A stretch of DNA of 64,000 nucleotides from IMG/VR virus record IMGVR_UViG_3300013005_000002, positions 1-64,000 of that record; one strand, written 5' to 3'. Positions 15,715 to 22,021 of the stretch are shown one piece after another. Position numbers and translations under genes: made by a program. Numbering within the stretch: the first letter of the stretch is position 1; each line of letters starts with the position of its first letter. The DNA is from a virus. The notes under the pieces are model-generated. The model worked only from the letters and a program-made list of their open reading frames with translations, had not been told where the DNA came from and searched no databases.

Positions 15715-15921
15715 TTAATCCCTAAAATATCCGTAAAAGTTCATATCAGCCTCACAAATCTCATCGGCTAATAAGTCTGTCAACTCTTCTAGTTCATTGT
15801 CGTTTAAATCCTCAAGGTCACCATCAAGATATCCTCCTGAAGAAATGTGAGAGTCACAAGCTGAATGTCTACCTAATTCAATTTCGAGTTCTACAGGTCT
15901 ATTCTTATAAGTTGTTTTCAT
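15715..15921 (-). CDS. Hypothetical acidic protein sharing an N-terminus with its neighbour, 68 aa
   Basis: Begins MKTTYKNRPVE, nearly identical to the first ten residues of the gene just upstream (15918-16115), but the body differs. It is acidic with a conserved-looking DLNDNELEELTDLLADEI stretch like small phage proteins of unknown role. The start overlaps the upstream stop by 4 bases. The shared beginning suggests tandem duplication or recombination at the gene start. Confidence 0.72.
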   Translation of the reverse strand: MKTTYKNRPVELEIELGRHSACDSHISSGGYLDGDLEDLNDNELEELTDLLADEICEADMNFYGYFRD

Positions 15922-16115
15922 TTTACACGTCCTATTCTTTTTACTTCTTTAAGATTAAACCATATTCCAATTTGATATGGATTATTTTGAGTTACAAATA
16001 CATTAACAGATTCTCCGTCTACTCGATTTACAACACCTGTTTTACCTGGTAAGCCTTTTTTAATTCTAACAATATCTTTCGATTCAATAGGTCTATTTTT
16101 ATATGTTGTTTTCAT
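15918..16115 (-). CDS. Small basic protein, possible SH3-like fold, 65 aa
   Basis: The ATG at 16115 is preceded by GGGAGG. Begins MKTTYKNRPIE, then a beta-rich basic body (DIVRIKKGLPGKTGVVNRVDG) that resembles KOW/SH3-like barrels. No catalytic motif. Paired with the next gene through the shared N-terminus. Confidence 0.68.
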   Translation of the reverse strand: MKTTYKNRPIESKDIVRIKKGLPGKTGVVNRVDGESVNVFVTQNNPYQIGIWFNLKEVKRIGRVK

Positions 16116-16116
16116 T

Positions 16117-16299
16117 TTAAATATCCTCCCTAAAATAATCCTCAATTTCATTTTTTGCATCTCTAAAGTCACAGTTCAATAGAATGCTTGCAATTGAACT
16201 CGCCCACATGTATTGTATGTTTTTATAACAATATCTTAAAACATCATCTATTTGTTGTTTATCAAACAAGTCATTCATATTATCACTTGAATTACTCAT
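16117..16299 (-). CDS. Hypothetical protein, 60 aa
   Basis: Helical 60-residue protein (QIDDVLRYCYKNIQYMWASSIASILL). The ATG at 16299 is within an ATGA overlap with the previous membrane peptide, and the next gene starts 2 bases after its stop. Function unknown. Confidence 0.68.
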   Translation of the reverse strand: MSNSSDNMNDLFDKQQIDDVLRYCYKNIQYMWASSIASILLNCDFRDAKNEIEDYFREDI

Positions 16300-16409
16300 T
16301 TAAACATTCCTTTCACTAATGCTTTAAAAATAGCATATATTGGATATAAAATATATAAAGAGTATAATAGTATAAACGGTGAGAATAGGATGAATATTGC
16401 TGTTAACAT
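16296..16409 (-). CDS. Small membrane protein, 37 aa
   Basis: A 37-residue frame, one long hydrophobic segment (about residues 2-29) with a short basic tail. It starts one base after the upstream stop and ends in ATGA. Too short for routine gene finders, but tightly packed between genes. Confidence 0.6.
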   Translation of the reverse strand: MLTAIFILFSPFILLYSLYILYPIYAIFKALVKGMFK

Positions 16410-16745
16410 TTATTCTCCTCCAATTTGTTGTTTTAATTCATTTACAATATAATGATCGTAGTTTAGTGCATTTTCTTGATATTGCCCCACAAATCCCCAA
16501 CATGAGTCGATATGTTCCCAACCTATGTCAACTTCTGGATTCCATTTTTCTAGCACATATCCAAAGACACCGTCATCATTAATTCTTTGAATCATTTTCT
16601 TTTTATCAATTTCTAATTGTTTAGCGTCAATGTCTGGATTAGTCTTTGGACAGTAAGCATCTCCTAATAAATCATTGATTGGGCAACGATCGTCTGGAAT
16701 TTCTACAATGCGATAATTGTTTTGTTGTAAAATGATACGTTTCAT
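16410..16745 (-). CDS. Conserved phage protein, 111 aa
   Basis: Product of 111 residues resembling a phage protein family I know as hypothetical. It has a beta-rich start (IILQQNNYRIVEIPDD), a DLLGDAYCPKTNPDI segment, and a C-terminal WEHIDSCWGFVGQY. Probably a small takeover or metabolic accessory protein. No function established. Confidence 0.72.
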   Translation of the reverse strand: MKRIILQQNNYRIVEIPDDRCPINDLLGDAYCPKTNPDIDAKQLEIDKKKMIQRINDDGVFGYVLEKWNPEVDIGWEHIDSCWGFVGQYQENALNYDHYIVNELKQQIGGE

Positions 16746-16747
16746 AA

Positions 16748-16981
16748 CTATGTCCTTTCACTTAAAGATTCATTTAAGTCATAAATAATTGAATTTACTA
16801 GGTTATTTCTTTCTTGATCTGTCATCTTGTATTTATTGATGCAATCCCCTGCATAGCTGGATAAAACGTCAATCAATAGTCTAGTACCTTGTCTTGACAG
16901 AATTTCATTTAAAACTTTAACATCATTCTTTACTTGGTCAACATCACCATAATTTGTTGTAATACTTGAAACATAACTCAT
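16748..16981 (-). CDS. Hypothetical helical protein, 77 aa
   Basis: The start is set at ATG 16981 (MSYVSSITT), which has AAGGAGA at the right distance; an earlier in-frame ATG lacks one. The protein is all-helical with polar surfaces (QVKNDVKVLNEILSRQG). Function unknown. Confidence 0.65.
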   Translation of the reverse strand: MSYVSSITTNYGDVDQVKNDVKVLNEILSRQGTRLLIDVLSSYAGDCINKYKMTDQERNNLVNSIIYDLNESLSERT

Positions 16982-16994
16982 AAAATCTCCTTTA

Positions 16995-17285
16995 TTAAAA
17001 TGATTTATAAATAATTGTTTCGTCGTCAACTTGGATTACTGTCGTGTTGTCTTGTAAATCCTCCAAAGACTCGCACCCAGTCTCGCGCTCTATATCTTTG
17101 ACATCAATCTCGCTGTAGTCACAGCATAGTGCAATAACGTCAAGCTCTAATTCCATGTCGCAGTCTTGCTCAAGCTGCTCCAAGTGCTCAAATAACGCTC
17201 TTAATCCTGCCCGGCTGAACTGGTCTTGTCTGCCATAAGCTGTGAATGCTCTGATAAAGTCTGATTCATCGATTGTTTGTTTCAT
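16995..17285 (-). CDS. Conserved phage protein, 96 aa
   Basis: Acidic, helical 96-residue protein whose pattern (SDFIRAFTAYGR, LRALFEHLEQLEQD, ELELDVIALCCDYSE) I recognise from small hypotheticals in many phages infecting unrelated hosts. The ribosome site GGAGGG lies inside the preceding small gene. An early takeover or anti-restriction role is possible but unproven. Confidence 0.75.
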   Translation of the reverse strand: MKQTIDESDFIRAFTAYGRQDQFSRAGLRALFEHLEQLEQDCDMELELDVIALCCDYSEIDVKDIERETGCESLEDLQDNTTVIQVDDETIIYKSF

Positions 17286-17286
17286 T

Positions 17287-17412
17287 TTACTTCCCTCCGT
17301 TTGATTGTTTAATAATACACATTAAAAACACAACAACACAAATTAAATATCCATATTGGCCTAAAGTGATATTAGCTACAGAACATAAGGATATTAATTT
17401 TACTGTTTCCAT
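17287..17412 (-). CDS. Small membrane protein, 41 aa, first gene of leftward operon
   Basis: A 41-residue frame starting at ATG 17412, with a hydrophobic span (about residues 18-35, LGQYGYLICVVVFLMCII). It is the promoter-proximal gene of the long leftward cluster; a TATAAT box lies 55 bases upstream. Its last codons contain the next gene's ribosome site. Confidence 0.6.
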   Translation of the reverse strand: METVKLISLCSVANITLGQYGYLICVVVFLMCIIKQSNGGK

Positions 17413-17466
17413 TGTCGCCTCGCTTGTACATATATCTATTGCAATCGTTCGGCCACCCTTGAATCA

Positions 17467-17472
17467 ATTATA
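17467..17472 (-). promoter_or_regulatory. Leftward promoter, extended -10
   Basis: TATAAT on the minus strand preceded by TGT (an extended -10). TTGACA lies 23 bases upstream, too far for a standard -35, so either the extended -10 suffices or an activator is used. It would drive the 17412-to-left operon. Confidence 0.5.
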
Positions 17473-17530
17473 ACACTTACTCGCACCACCCACACTGTCA
17501 AAAAATCATACAATTTATCAGTTTACCCGG

Positions 17531-17540
17531 CTAACCTGTT
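17531..17540 (-). promoter_or_regulatory. Single-mismatch copy of the phage motif, leftward
   Basis: The minus strand reads AACAGGTTAG, one base different from AACAAGTTAG. It is the only close leftward copy I found. It lies about 120 bases before the first leftward gene. Could be a leftward promoter of the same class or chance. Confidence 0.3.
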
Positions 17541-17610
17541 GATTTTACGTGCATTTCGCCACTGTAAAACTTACATGCATTTTAAAAAACTTATACGCAT
17601 CAAAATTAGA

Positions 17611-17640
17611 TTGACAAAATAACAAGTTAGAGTGTATCAT
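17611..17640 (+). promoter_or_regulatory. Strong rightward promoter overlapping the AACAAGTTAG motif
   Basis: TTGACA (17611-17616), 18-base spacer, TATCAT (17635-17640) preceded by TG. The phage motif AACAAGTTAG (17621-17630) lies exactly inside the spacer. A host-type promoter and the phage motif on the same site would allow the transcript downstream to be made early and late. No protein gene follows; the structured region does. Confidence 0.65.
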
Positions 17641-18060
17641 AATGAGAACAACTGGTTGACAAGGTAATAGCTGCAAAATCAAGGCCTTAGTCAATTTGAT
17701 ACAGGTAATAGCTCGGATGGCACAAGGGTATTCTTCCCTTGAGTAAGTGGATGAACCTCAAGACTTATAAACTTGAGGTGGCATTAAATAGGCTTTACTC
17801 ATAACCTGTATTGACGCTCACTAGAATAGCGAGACACTCTAGCCACTTCTAAATAACGTCTCAATCCGAGACAAATTATATCCTCACTGGATAGTTAGTG
17901 AATATTGTCTCAAAACAAAGCACATTTGCTGTTTTAGCTTGAACCTTAGAGTGAAGCCGAAACAAAGTGAAAGGCTGAACGCTTCAAGCGTAAAACCACA
18001 TCCCAAAATGATACGTCACGGATTAGTGGATTTTATTAAAAATCGGTGTATTAAATCGGG
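17641..18060 (+). ncRNA. Candidate large structured non-coding RNA
   Basis: There is no usable frame here (the first ATG is stopped after five codons), yet the stretch is full of complementary segments. A long-range helix pairs 17690-17706 with 17804-17815 and encloses hairpins 17723-17728/17736-17741 and 17755-17762/17772-17779 (8 bp). GAGTAA 17741-17746 can pair with 17795-17800. Then follow hairpins 17821-17825/17838-17842, 17858-17862/17868-17872, 17884-17888/17897-17901 and 17912-17922/17927-17935. A 7-bp helix 17937-17943/17983-17989 encloses AGCC/GGCT, and a final hairpin is 18029-18034/18039-18044. A strong promoter lies directly upstream. GGTAATAGCT occurs twice (near 17662 and 17703). 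I cannot match it to a named RNA class; an untranslated regulatory or replication region is the alternative. Confidence 0.55.
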
Positions 18061-18070
18061 ACTACCCCAA

Positions 18071-18289
18071 TTAGTTTAAAAATTCATTGTTTTCATTGGA
18101 TATAATCTCAAAATGAATCAAGTCTAAAAATGAAAAATCATCCATTTCTACAATTTTAAAATCATAATCTGGAAAGTCATGAGACAATTGAAACATTTTA
18201 ATTTGAGACTCGGCATAATTATTGCAAGTGTTCTCAATTGAAGATACTTCTTTGTTATTTAATAGTTTAATACCTTTAATTTTCACCAT
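18071..18289 (-). CDS. Hypothetical protein, 72 aa
   Basis: Product of 72 residues with AAGGAG before the ATG-type start at 18289. Mixed helical and acidic (FPDYDFKIVEMDDFSFLDLIHFEIIS). It is isolated from its upstream neighbour by 205 bases and faces the putative RNA tail to tail. Function unknown. Confidence 0.68.
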   Translation of the reverse strand: MVKIKGIKLLNNKEVSSIENTCNNYAESQIKMFQLSHDFPDYDFKIVEMDDFSFLDLIHFEIISNENNEFLN

Positions 18290-18494
18290 AAAATGAACTC
18301 CTTATATCCAATAAGCGTTATAACTTGCCACTACCTTATTATAATGGCATATAATCCAAACATGAAGTGTATAATGTAGTATGTATCATATTGCTACATA
18401 TATAGACAAAGCATGAGTGTAGTAATTTGAGACATAATCCAGAAAGAGTGTATTAAACTGAGATTGGAATTATTCTCATCAATTTTCAATTCAA
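18290..18494. other. Non-coding gap with possible leftward promoter
   Basis: A 205-base gap. On the minus strand a TATAAT lies near 18336-18341, 17 bases after a weak TTCATG, and further on GGCAAGTTAT is a diverged copy of the phage motif. TGTAG/CTACA (near 18376 and 18395) can form a small hairpin. No gene seen. Confidence 0.35.
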
Positions 18495-18626
18495 TCATTT
18501 TCTGTTTACACTCCACTCAACAACACTATCAATATTCTGTCTACTTGTTGGCATAATTCTTGCAAACTCTAATGCTATTGCAAGTATCATACCAATGAGT
18601 ACTAATCCTATTATTTTTTCAAACAT
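18495..18626 (-). CDS. Small membrane protein, 43 aa
   Basis: AAGGAGA lies 7 bases before the ATG at 18626. One membrane span (about residues 4-21, KIIGLVLIGMILAIALEF) and a polar tail with SRQNIDSVVEW. The ribosome-site context is nearly the same as that of the gene starting at 20032. Function unknown. Confidence 0.62.
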   Translation of the reverse strand: MFEKIIGLVLIGMILAIALEFARIMPTSRQNIDSVVEWSVNRK

Positions 18627-18689
18627 ATATTCTCCTTTTGAGATAAATAAAAATCCATCCTGTTAACCCCCCGATTGCGTTTCCCCCCC

Positions 18690-18893
18690 TTAAGCTTCTA
18701 TCCACTGTAACAATGCCTCTATCGTCTTGTTGTGAATACCATTGAACCCCATGTCTCTTAGTACTTCGAACATGGCAAAGTCCATGTATCGAGGGCTACA
18801 ACTATACTTAGACTGCCACGTGACATTGAACTGCTCTGCCAGTCTTGTCTTGTCAACATGTTGTTTTATATCTTTGAACTTCATATCATCCAA
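18690..18893 (-). CDS. Hypothetical protein, 67 aa
   Basis: Product of 67 residues, helical (HVDKTRLAEQFNVTWQSKY, then YMDFAMFEVLRDMGFNG). It overlaps the upstream gene by 8 bases. From here to about 20030 the base composition is visibly richer in G+C than the surrounding genome, suggesting a different origin for this block. Between its stop and the next gene lie two G-runs on the minus strand. Confidence 0.68.
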   Translation of the reverse strand: MDDMKFKDIKQHVDKTRLAEQFNVTWQSKYSCSPRYMDFAMFEVLRDMGFNGIHNKTIEALLQWIEA

Positions 18894-19137
18894 CCTTTGG
18901 AAGTATGAAGATTAACTCATAGACGTTATCCACGCAATTGTAGCCATAAGTCTCGCACAAGTTGATAACATGTCTATCAATTTGACTGATGTACTTCTTT
19001 GACTTGCGCTTAGACCTGACAATGCTGCTTGCAAGTTCTGTGCCAGAATAATGTTGTTGCAATTGTACCAGTCTTTGTGAGATGATATAGGATTCCGGAT
19101 TCTGGTTTGAATATTCTAGACCTAGTTGTTGTTTCAT
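18886..19137 (-). CDS. Hypothetical protein, 83 aa
   Basis: Product of 83 residues, with a basic patch (SIVRSKRKSKKYISQID) and a final hydrophobic strand (VYELIFILPKVG). The start ATG 19137 is in an ATGA overlap with the previous frame. Function unknown. Confidence 0.68.
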   Translation of the reverse strand: MKQQLGLEYSNQNPESYIISQRLVQLQQHYSGTELASSIVRSKRKSKKYISQIDRHVINLCETYGYNCVDNVYELIFILPKVG

Positions 19138-19283
19138 ATAATCATCCTTTCCTGTTTACGTAAACGTGTCACTGTTGGCTTTGGTTGAATTTTTTTAGTC
19201 CGTTGGGGTTTAGTCACCCCATCGGCGTAACCGGGTTTGCAGACAACATAGAGCGCATTCATTGAGCCGACTGGTAGTTTCAC
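19134..19283 (-). CDS. Hypothetical basic peptide, 49 aa, GTG start
   Basis: A frame of 49 residues that begins at a GTG overlapping the upstream stop (GTGA, 19283-19280) and ends overlapping the next ATG (ATGA, 19137-19134). Such double coupling supports translation. The C-terminal half is strongly basic (KPQRTKKIQPKPTVTRLRK). Function unknown; nucleic acid binding possible. Confidence 0.58.
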   Translation of the reverse strand: MKLPVGSMNALYVVCKPGYADGVTKPQRTKKIQPKPTVTRLRKQERMII

Positions 19284-19621
19284 TTGACACCCCCCTCTTG
19301 AATAGACATAGATCTGAATTCAAAGGGCAGGAACCCTTGACGGTCAACGGTGGACCCGTGAGCCTTGCAGATCTGCAGTCGGTAGGGTTCCAGGTCTTGC
19401 CATGAAAGATACAGCCTTAAGACTGAAGACTTGCCCTTGCCTCGGTATTCTGGTGGGAACTGATATCTGAAGCCAAGCCTATAGACATAGTTGCCTAGGT
19501 CTAGGGCCATGAGGCCTTTGTCCTTTGGAGTCTTGCCTAGGTGAATCTCTATGAAAGCCGGACACCCTGTTGGGCTGGTGTCGTGAGATACAAGGTTGAT
19601 TTTTAAAGTTTTAAAGTCCAC
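19280..19621 (-). CDS. Hypothetical protein, 113 aa, GC-rich
   Basis: The GTG at 19621 is chosen because GGGGAGGAG lies at the right distance, although the frame is open further upstream through the previous gene. The product is beta-rich with PTGCPAFIEIHLGKTP and a basic middle (PPEYRGKGKSSVLRLYLSW). A 60-base line inside it (19321-19380) has 36 G+C, against 15 in a typical line such as 15121-15180. Function unknown. Confidence 0.65.
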   Translation of the reverse strand: MDFKTLKINLVSHDTSPTGCPAFIEIHLGKTPKDKGLMALDLGNYVYRLGFRYQFPPEYRGKGKSSVLRLYLSWQDLEPYRLQICKAHGSTVDRQGFLPFEFRSMSIQEGGVK

Positions 19622-19622
19622 G

Positions 19623-19841
19623 TTACTCCTCCCCATTGTAGCAAGTTTCATTCTGCAAAGTATCACTGATGTCCCACCCATTCTGAACTTGATCGTACAG
19701 GAAACTGATAGGGACATCGATGATAGACTCTGAACTTGAAGCTCTGAATGTATCGTTGTCTAGGGTTTCAATTTTGAGTTCATTCTCGACTGCGTATTGT
19801 ATACATAGAGCCTTAATTTGGATTGCATGTACTTGTTTCAT
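19623..19841 (-). CDS. Hypothetical protein, 72 aa
   Basis: Product of 72 residues, helical start (MKQVHAIQIKALCIQYAV) then acidic. The last codons (GGG GAG GAG) serve as the ribosome site of the next gene, which begins 1 base after its stop. Function unknown. Confidence 0.68.
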   Translation of the reverse strand: MKQVHAIQIKALCIQYAVENELKIETLDNDTFRASSSESIIDVPISFLYDQVQNGWDISDTLQNETCYNGEE

Positions 19842-19885
19842 TTTTTTTCTCCTTTGTTTGCGACCTATAAAATTTATCGGTTAAT

Positions 19886-20032
19886 CTAAAAAAAACTTGA
19901 GTACTTTCTTAATTTATTTTTTTTCTCGGAACGGTACACTTGTTTCCGGTCTGAGTCAAACATTAAACCGTAGAGTCCCACAAGTAGAGATACACCCACC
20001 ATTATATTAGTTGTAACGTCGGGATTCAACAT
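19886..20032 (-). CDS. Small membrane protein, 48 aa
   Basis: The start at ATG 20032 is fixed by AAGGAGA 6 bases upstream. One span (about residues 8-24, TNIMVGVSLLVGLYGLM) and a very basic C-terminal tail. It is the first gene of the leftward block, with a TATAAT box at 20058-20063. Confidence 0.65.
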   Translation of the reverse strand: MLNPDVTTNIMVGVSLLVGLYGLMFDSDRKQVYRSEKKNKLRKYSSFF

Positions 20033-20368
20033 ACTGTCTCCTTTTGAGATGCGTATCATTATAGGATTTGTATACTGCATATGCTGTGCCAATGTCTAGA
20101 TGGGTTTTATTTGATCTGGAGTGGTGTCGGTGTCAACTGGATGAGCGTATCATTGTGGGATAGCTGAATGATTACATGGAGTTAGGTTGCAGGTGTTAGG
20201 ATGCTGACATGTCAATAAGTTATGCGTTTCATTTGATACGGGGGTATAGCGGTTCTGTGGGTCTTGATATGTGCAAATATAGCCACACAGCAAACGGACC
20301 ATTTTTTCATATTTTTTGCTAAATACATGTGTCCAAAATAACAAGTTAGATAAACCCCTGGAGTTAGT
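20033..20368. other. Non-coding divergent regulatory region with 17-base repeats
   Basis: This 336-base gap separates leftward genes from the rightward HNH gene. Leftward: TATAAT at 20063-20058. It overlaps a 17-base element (20051-20067, minus strand ATCCTATAATGATACGC), repeated at 20145-20161 (ATCCCACAATGATACGC); a similar sequence is at 18000-18016 on the + strand. Rightward: the phage motif at 20340. Open frames seen leftward across 20150-20412 run antisense into the HNH gene and are not credible. The repeats may be operator sites. Confidence 0.5.
20340..20349 (+). promoter_or_regulatory. Phage promoter-like motif AACAAGTTAG
   Basis: Exact AACAAGTTAG preceded by CCAAAAT, 20 bases before the ATG of the HNH gene. 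One of nine + strand copies. Confidence 0.55.
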
Positions 20369-21112
20369 ATGAAGATAATGTCTAGCACGTGTAAATGTTG
20401 CAAACAAACCAAAACAAAGATAGCTAAAAAAGAAGGAAATAAATTTAATTATGTTGATGAAAATAATACACTCTGGAAAGGTAGGTATTGCCCTTCCTGT
20501 AAAAAAGAATATACAGCAAGTTACAATAAACTAAAGCCCCGGCCATCCGCCTACAAAAAATCAACTAAACCTCTTTTGGATAAAACTTGTACTGTTTGCA
20601 AAACAGAGTTTAAAACAAAAAATCCAAGACAAGGACTATGTTCTAAGGAATGCAGAAGACAAGTTAAAAATTTAAAACGTAGAAAACCTCTATCTCCTAA
20701 AAAAGTAAAAGAACCAAAAATTGTACATCCTAAAAATTGTCTGACATGCAGTAAAAGCTTTTTACCTAAAAACTCACGAGGTAACTATTGTCAAAAAAAA
20801 TGTATGCCTAGTGAAATTAAGTATCGCAAGAAAAGTAATCATACCGCTGCTGCCAAAAAACTAAGAAAACAACGAAAGCTTGTGCAAAAGTTTAAACAAC
20901 CTATATCAAAGAAGTTTAAAAAAGAAATATTAGAAATATACGCTAGTAAACCTGAAGGATACGAGATAGACCACATTGTGCCTATAAACCATCCTGACGT
21001 ATGTGGATTACATGTGCCTTGGAATTTAAAAGTTTTAGCTAAAGAAGATAATTTAAAAAAGTCTAATAAGTTTGATGGTACTAATGAAAATAATAATTGG
21101 GCTATCCTATAA
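20369..21112 (+). CDS. HNH endonuclease with zinc-finger repeats
   Basis: Product of 247 residues. Three Cys-rich segments (CKCCKQ with CPSC, CTVC with CSKEC, CLTC with CQKKC) look like successive zinc ribbons. A basic linker follows, and the C-terminus is an HNH core: EIDHIVPINHPDVCGLHVPWNL, then NLKKSNKFD. TGGAG precedes the ATG at 20369. It is the only gene of its short rightward unit, bounded by leftward genes on both sides, as expected of a mobile homing-type endonuclease. Its 3' end overlaps a tiny leftward gene by 11 bases. Confidence 0.85.
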   Translation: MKIMSSTCKCCKQTKTKIAKKEGNKFNYVDENNTLWKGRYCPSCKKEYTASYNKLKPRPSAYKKSTKPLLDKTCTVCKTEFKTKNPRQGLCSKECRRQVKNLKRRKPLSPKKVKEPKIVHPKNCLTCSKSFLPKNSRGNYCQKKCMPSEIKYRKKSNHTAAAKKLRKQRKLVQKFKQPISKKFKKEILEIYASKPEGYEIDHIVPINHPDVCGLHVPWNLKVLAKEDNLKKSNKFDGTNENNNWAIL

Positions 21113-21269
21113 ATAGTACACTATTCTTCATTACTCTCCAATACAACTTGCTATACAGGGATAAGGATAGTCCTGTATAAATGTTAGACCTTAAATCAAT
21201 TGGCATTGAAAGCACGTTAATTGTTCTATCTAAATTAAACACTATTACTACCCTATTATATTTTCTCAT
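21102..21269 (-). CDS. MKKY-family tiny protein (MRKYNRV), 55 aa
   Basis: Last member of the main array. Begins M-R-K-Y-N-R-V and ends in a hydrophobic, aromatic helix (LSLSLYSKLYWRVMKN). The start is in a TAATG overlap with the preceding member. Its 3' end overlaps the convergent HNH gene by 11 bases. Function unknown. Confidence 0.7.
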   Translation of the reverse strand: MRKYNRVVIVFNLDRTINVLSMPIDLRSNIYTGLSLSLYSKLYWRVMKNSVLFIG

Positions 21270-21418
21270 TAATAATACACTTTCCGCATAATAGCTAGAT
21301 ACACCATAAAATACTGAGGACCACTTTCTGCAATTATAGTTTCTACGCTTGGTGACAATAATCCTATGTATTTAAATTTATAAACATTAGTTACTTCTAT
21401 GTTTTTATACTTTCTCAT
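21269..21418 (-). CDS. MKKY-family tiny protein (MRKYKNI), 49 aa
   Basis: C-terminal half is a clear paralog of the product of 21569-21721: both contain PQYFMV followed by LA-hydrophobic-MRKV and two terminal aromatic residues. The start overlaps the upstream stop by 14 bases and the end forms TAATG. Function unknown. Confidence 0.75.
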   Translation of the reverse strand: MRKYKNIEVTNVYKFKYIGLLSPSVETIIAESGPQYFMVYLAIMRKVYY

Positions 21419-21569
21419 AAAGAGAATCTCTCATATTTTTAAACAACTGATTATAGTCACTAAAGTCTAACAAAGAAAATCTTCTTTCTGTTATAAGAAG
21501 TATATTATAACATATATCGTTACTCATTTGAAAAGATAAATTCATTTCAATTATTTTATATTTCTTCAT
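21405..21569 (-). CDS. MKKY-family tiny protein (MKKYKII), 54 aa
   Basis: Begins M-K-K-Y-K-I-I. Two hydrophobic strands (ICYNILLIT and FSLLDF) are followed by a polar helix. Its last codons read Y-E-K-V-stop, created by the next member's start site in a shifted frame. The start is in a TAATG overlap. Function unknown. Confidence 0.7.
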   Translation of the reverse strand: MKKYKIIEMNLSFQMSNDICYNILLITERRFSLLDFSDYNQLFKNMRDSLYEKV

Positions 21570-21721
21570 TAATAAAACACTTTTCTCATCACAGCAAGTC
21601 TCACCATAAAATACTGAGGTAAAGCCCCTGCAATTAAAGTTTGAAGATTAGGCGCTATTTGTTGATACATTCTATTTCTACCATTAATATTGTTTATTAC
21701 TATTCTATTATACTTCTTCAT
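21569..21721 (-). CDS. MKKY-family tiny protein (MKKYNRI), 50 aa
   Basis: Begins M-K-K-Y-N-R-I. The C-terminal 24 residues (around ALPQYFMVRLAVMRKVFY) are shared with the product of 21269-21418, showing duplication within the array; the N-terminal middle differs. ATGA overlap at the start, TAATG at the end. Confidence 0.75.
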   Translation of the reverse strand: MKKYNRIVINNINGRNRMYQQIAPNLQTLIAGALPQYFMVRLAVMRKVFY

Positions 21722-21861
21722 ACCTTACCTATATACTTTGCATTCATATATAATGCCAAAAGTGGATAATAGTCACATACAGTCAAATCAAGTTCTCGGG
21801 CTAAGCGGTCATACGCTATCATTGGAATAAAATCTATACTTACTAAATTATATTTTTTCAT
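21718..21861 (-). CDS. MKKY-family tiny protein (MKKYNLV), 47 aa
   Basis: The shortest member. Carries the YYPL motif (residues 31-34) followed by a hydrophobic helix (LALYMNAKYIGK). The start overlaps the upstream stop by 14 bases and the stop overlaps the next ATG (ATGA). Function unknown. Confidence 0.72.
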   Translation of the reverse strand: MKKYNLVSIDFIPMIAYDRLARELDLTVCDYYPLLALYMNAKYIGKV

Positions 21862-22018
21862 CATATCCCATTACCTTACTTATACTTAACATAGCAAAGA
21901 AATAAAACATTGCTATTCTAAGATTCCATACTGGCTTTAATTCTACAAGAGTATTATATTGTATAGAACGACGTAAGCTTTCTTTAATACGTAAATCTAA
22001 ATTGTTATATTTTTTCAT
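21848..22018 (-). CDS. MKKY-family tiny protein (MKKYNNL), 56 aa
   Basis: Begins M-K-K-Y-N-N-L. It contains KPVWNLRIAMFYFFAML (about residues 28-44), which could be a membrane-interacting helix. Ends Y-D-E-K-I-stop across a 14-base overlap with the next member. Confidence 0.72.
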   Translation of the reverse strand: MKKYNNLDLRIKESLRRSIQYNTLVELKPVWNLRIAMFYFFAMLSISKVMGYDEKI

Positions 22019-22021
22019 GTT

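Noticed and set aside
17467-17501. TTGACA and TATAAT as a standard promoter
   Set aside because: The spacer is 23 bases, too long for sigma70; only the extended -10 was kept.
17641-18060. Group I intron or tmRNA
   Set aside because: I looked for the conserved core elements of group I introns and for a tRNA-like end with CCA and found neither, and no interrupted gene is present.
20150-20412. Leftward frames of 66-85 codons
   Set aside because: They cover the divergent regulatory gap and the 5' end of the HNH gene on the other strand, lack ribosome sites and have odd composition.
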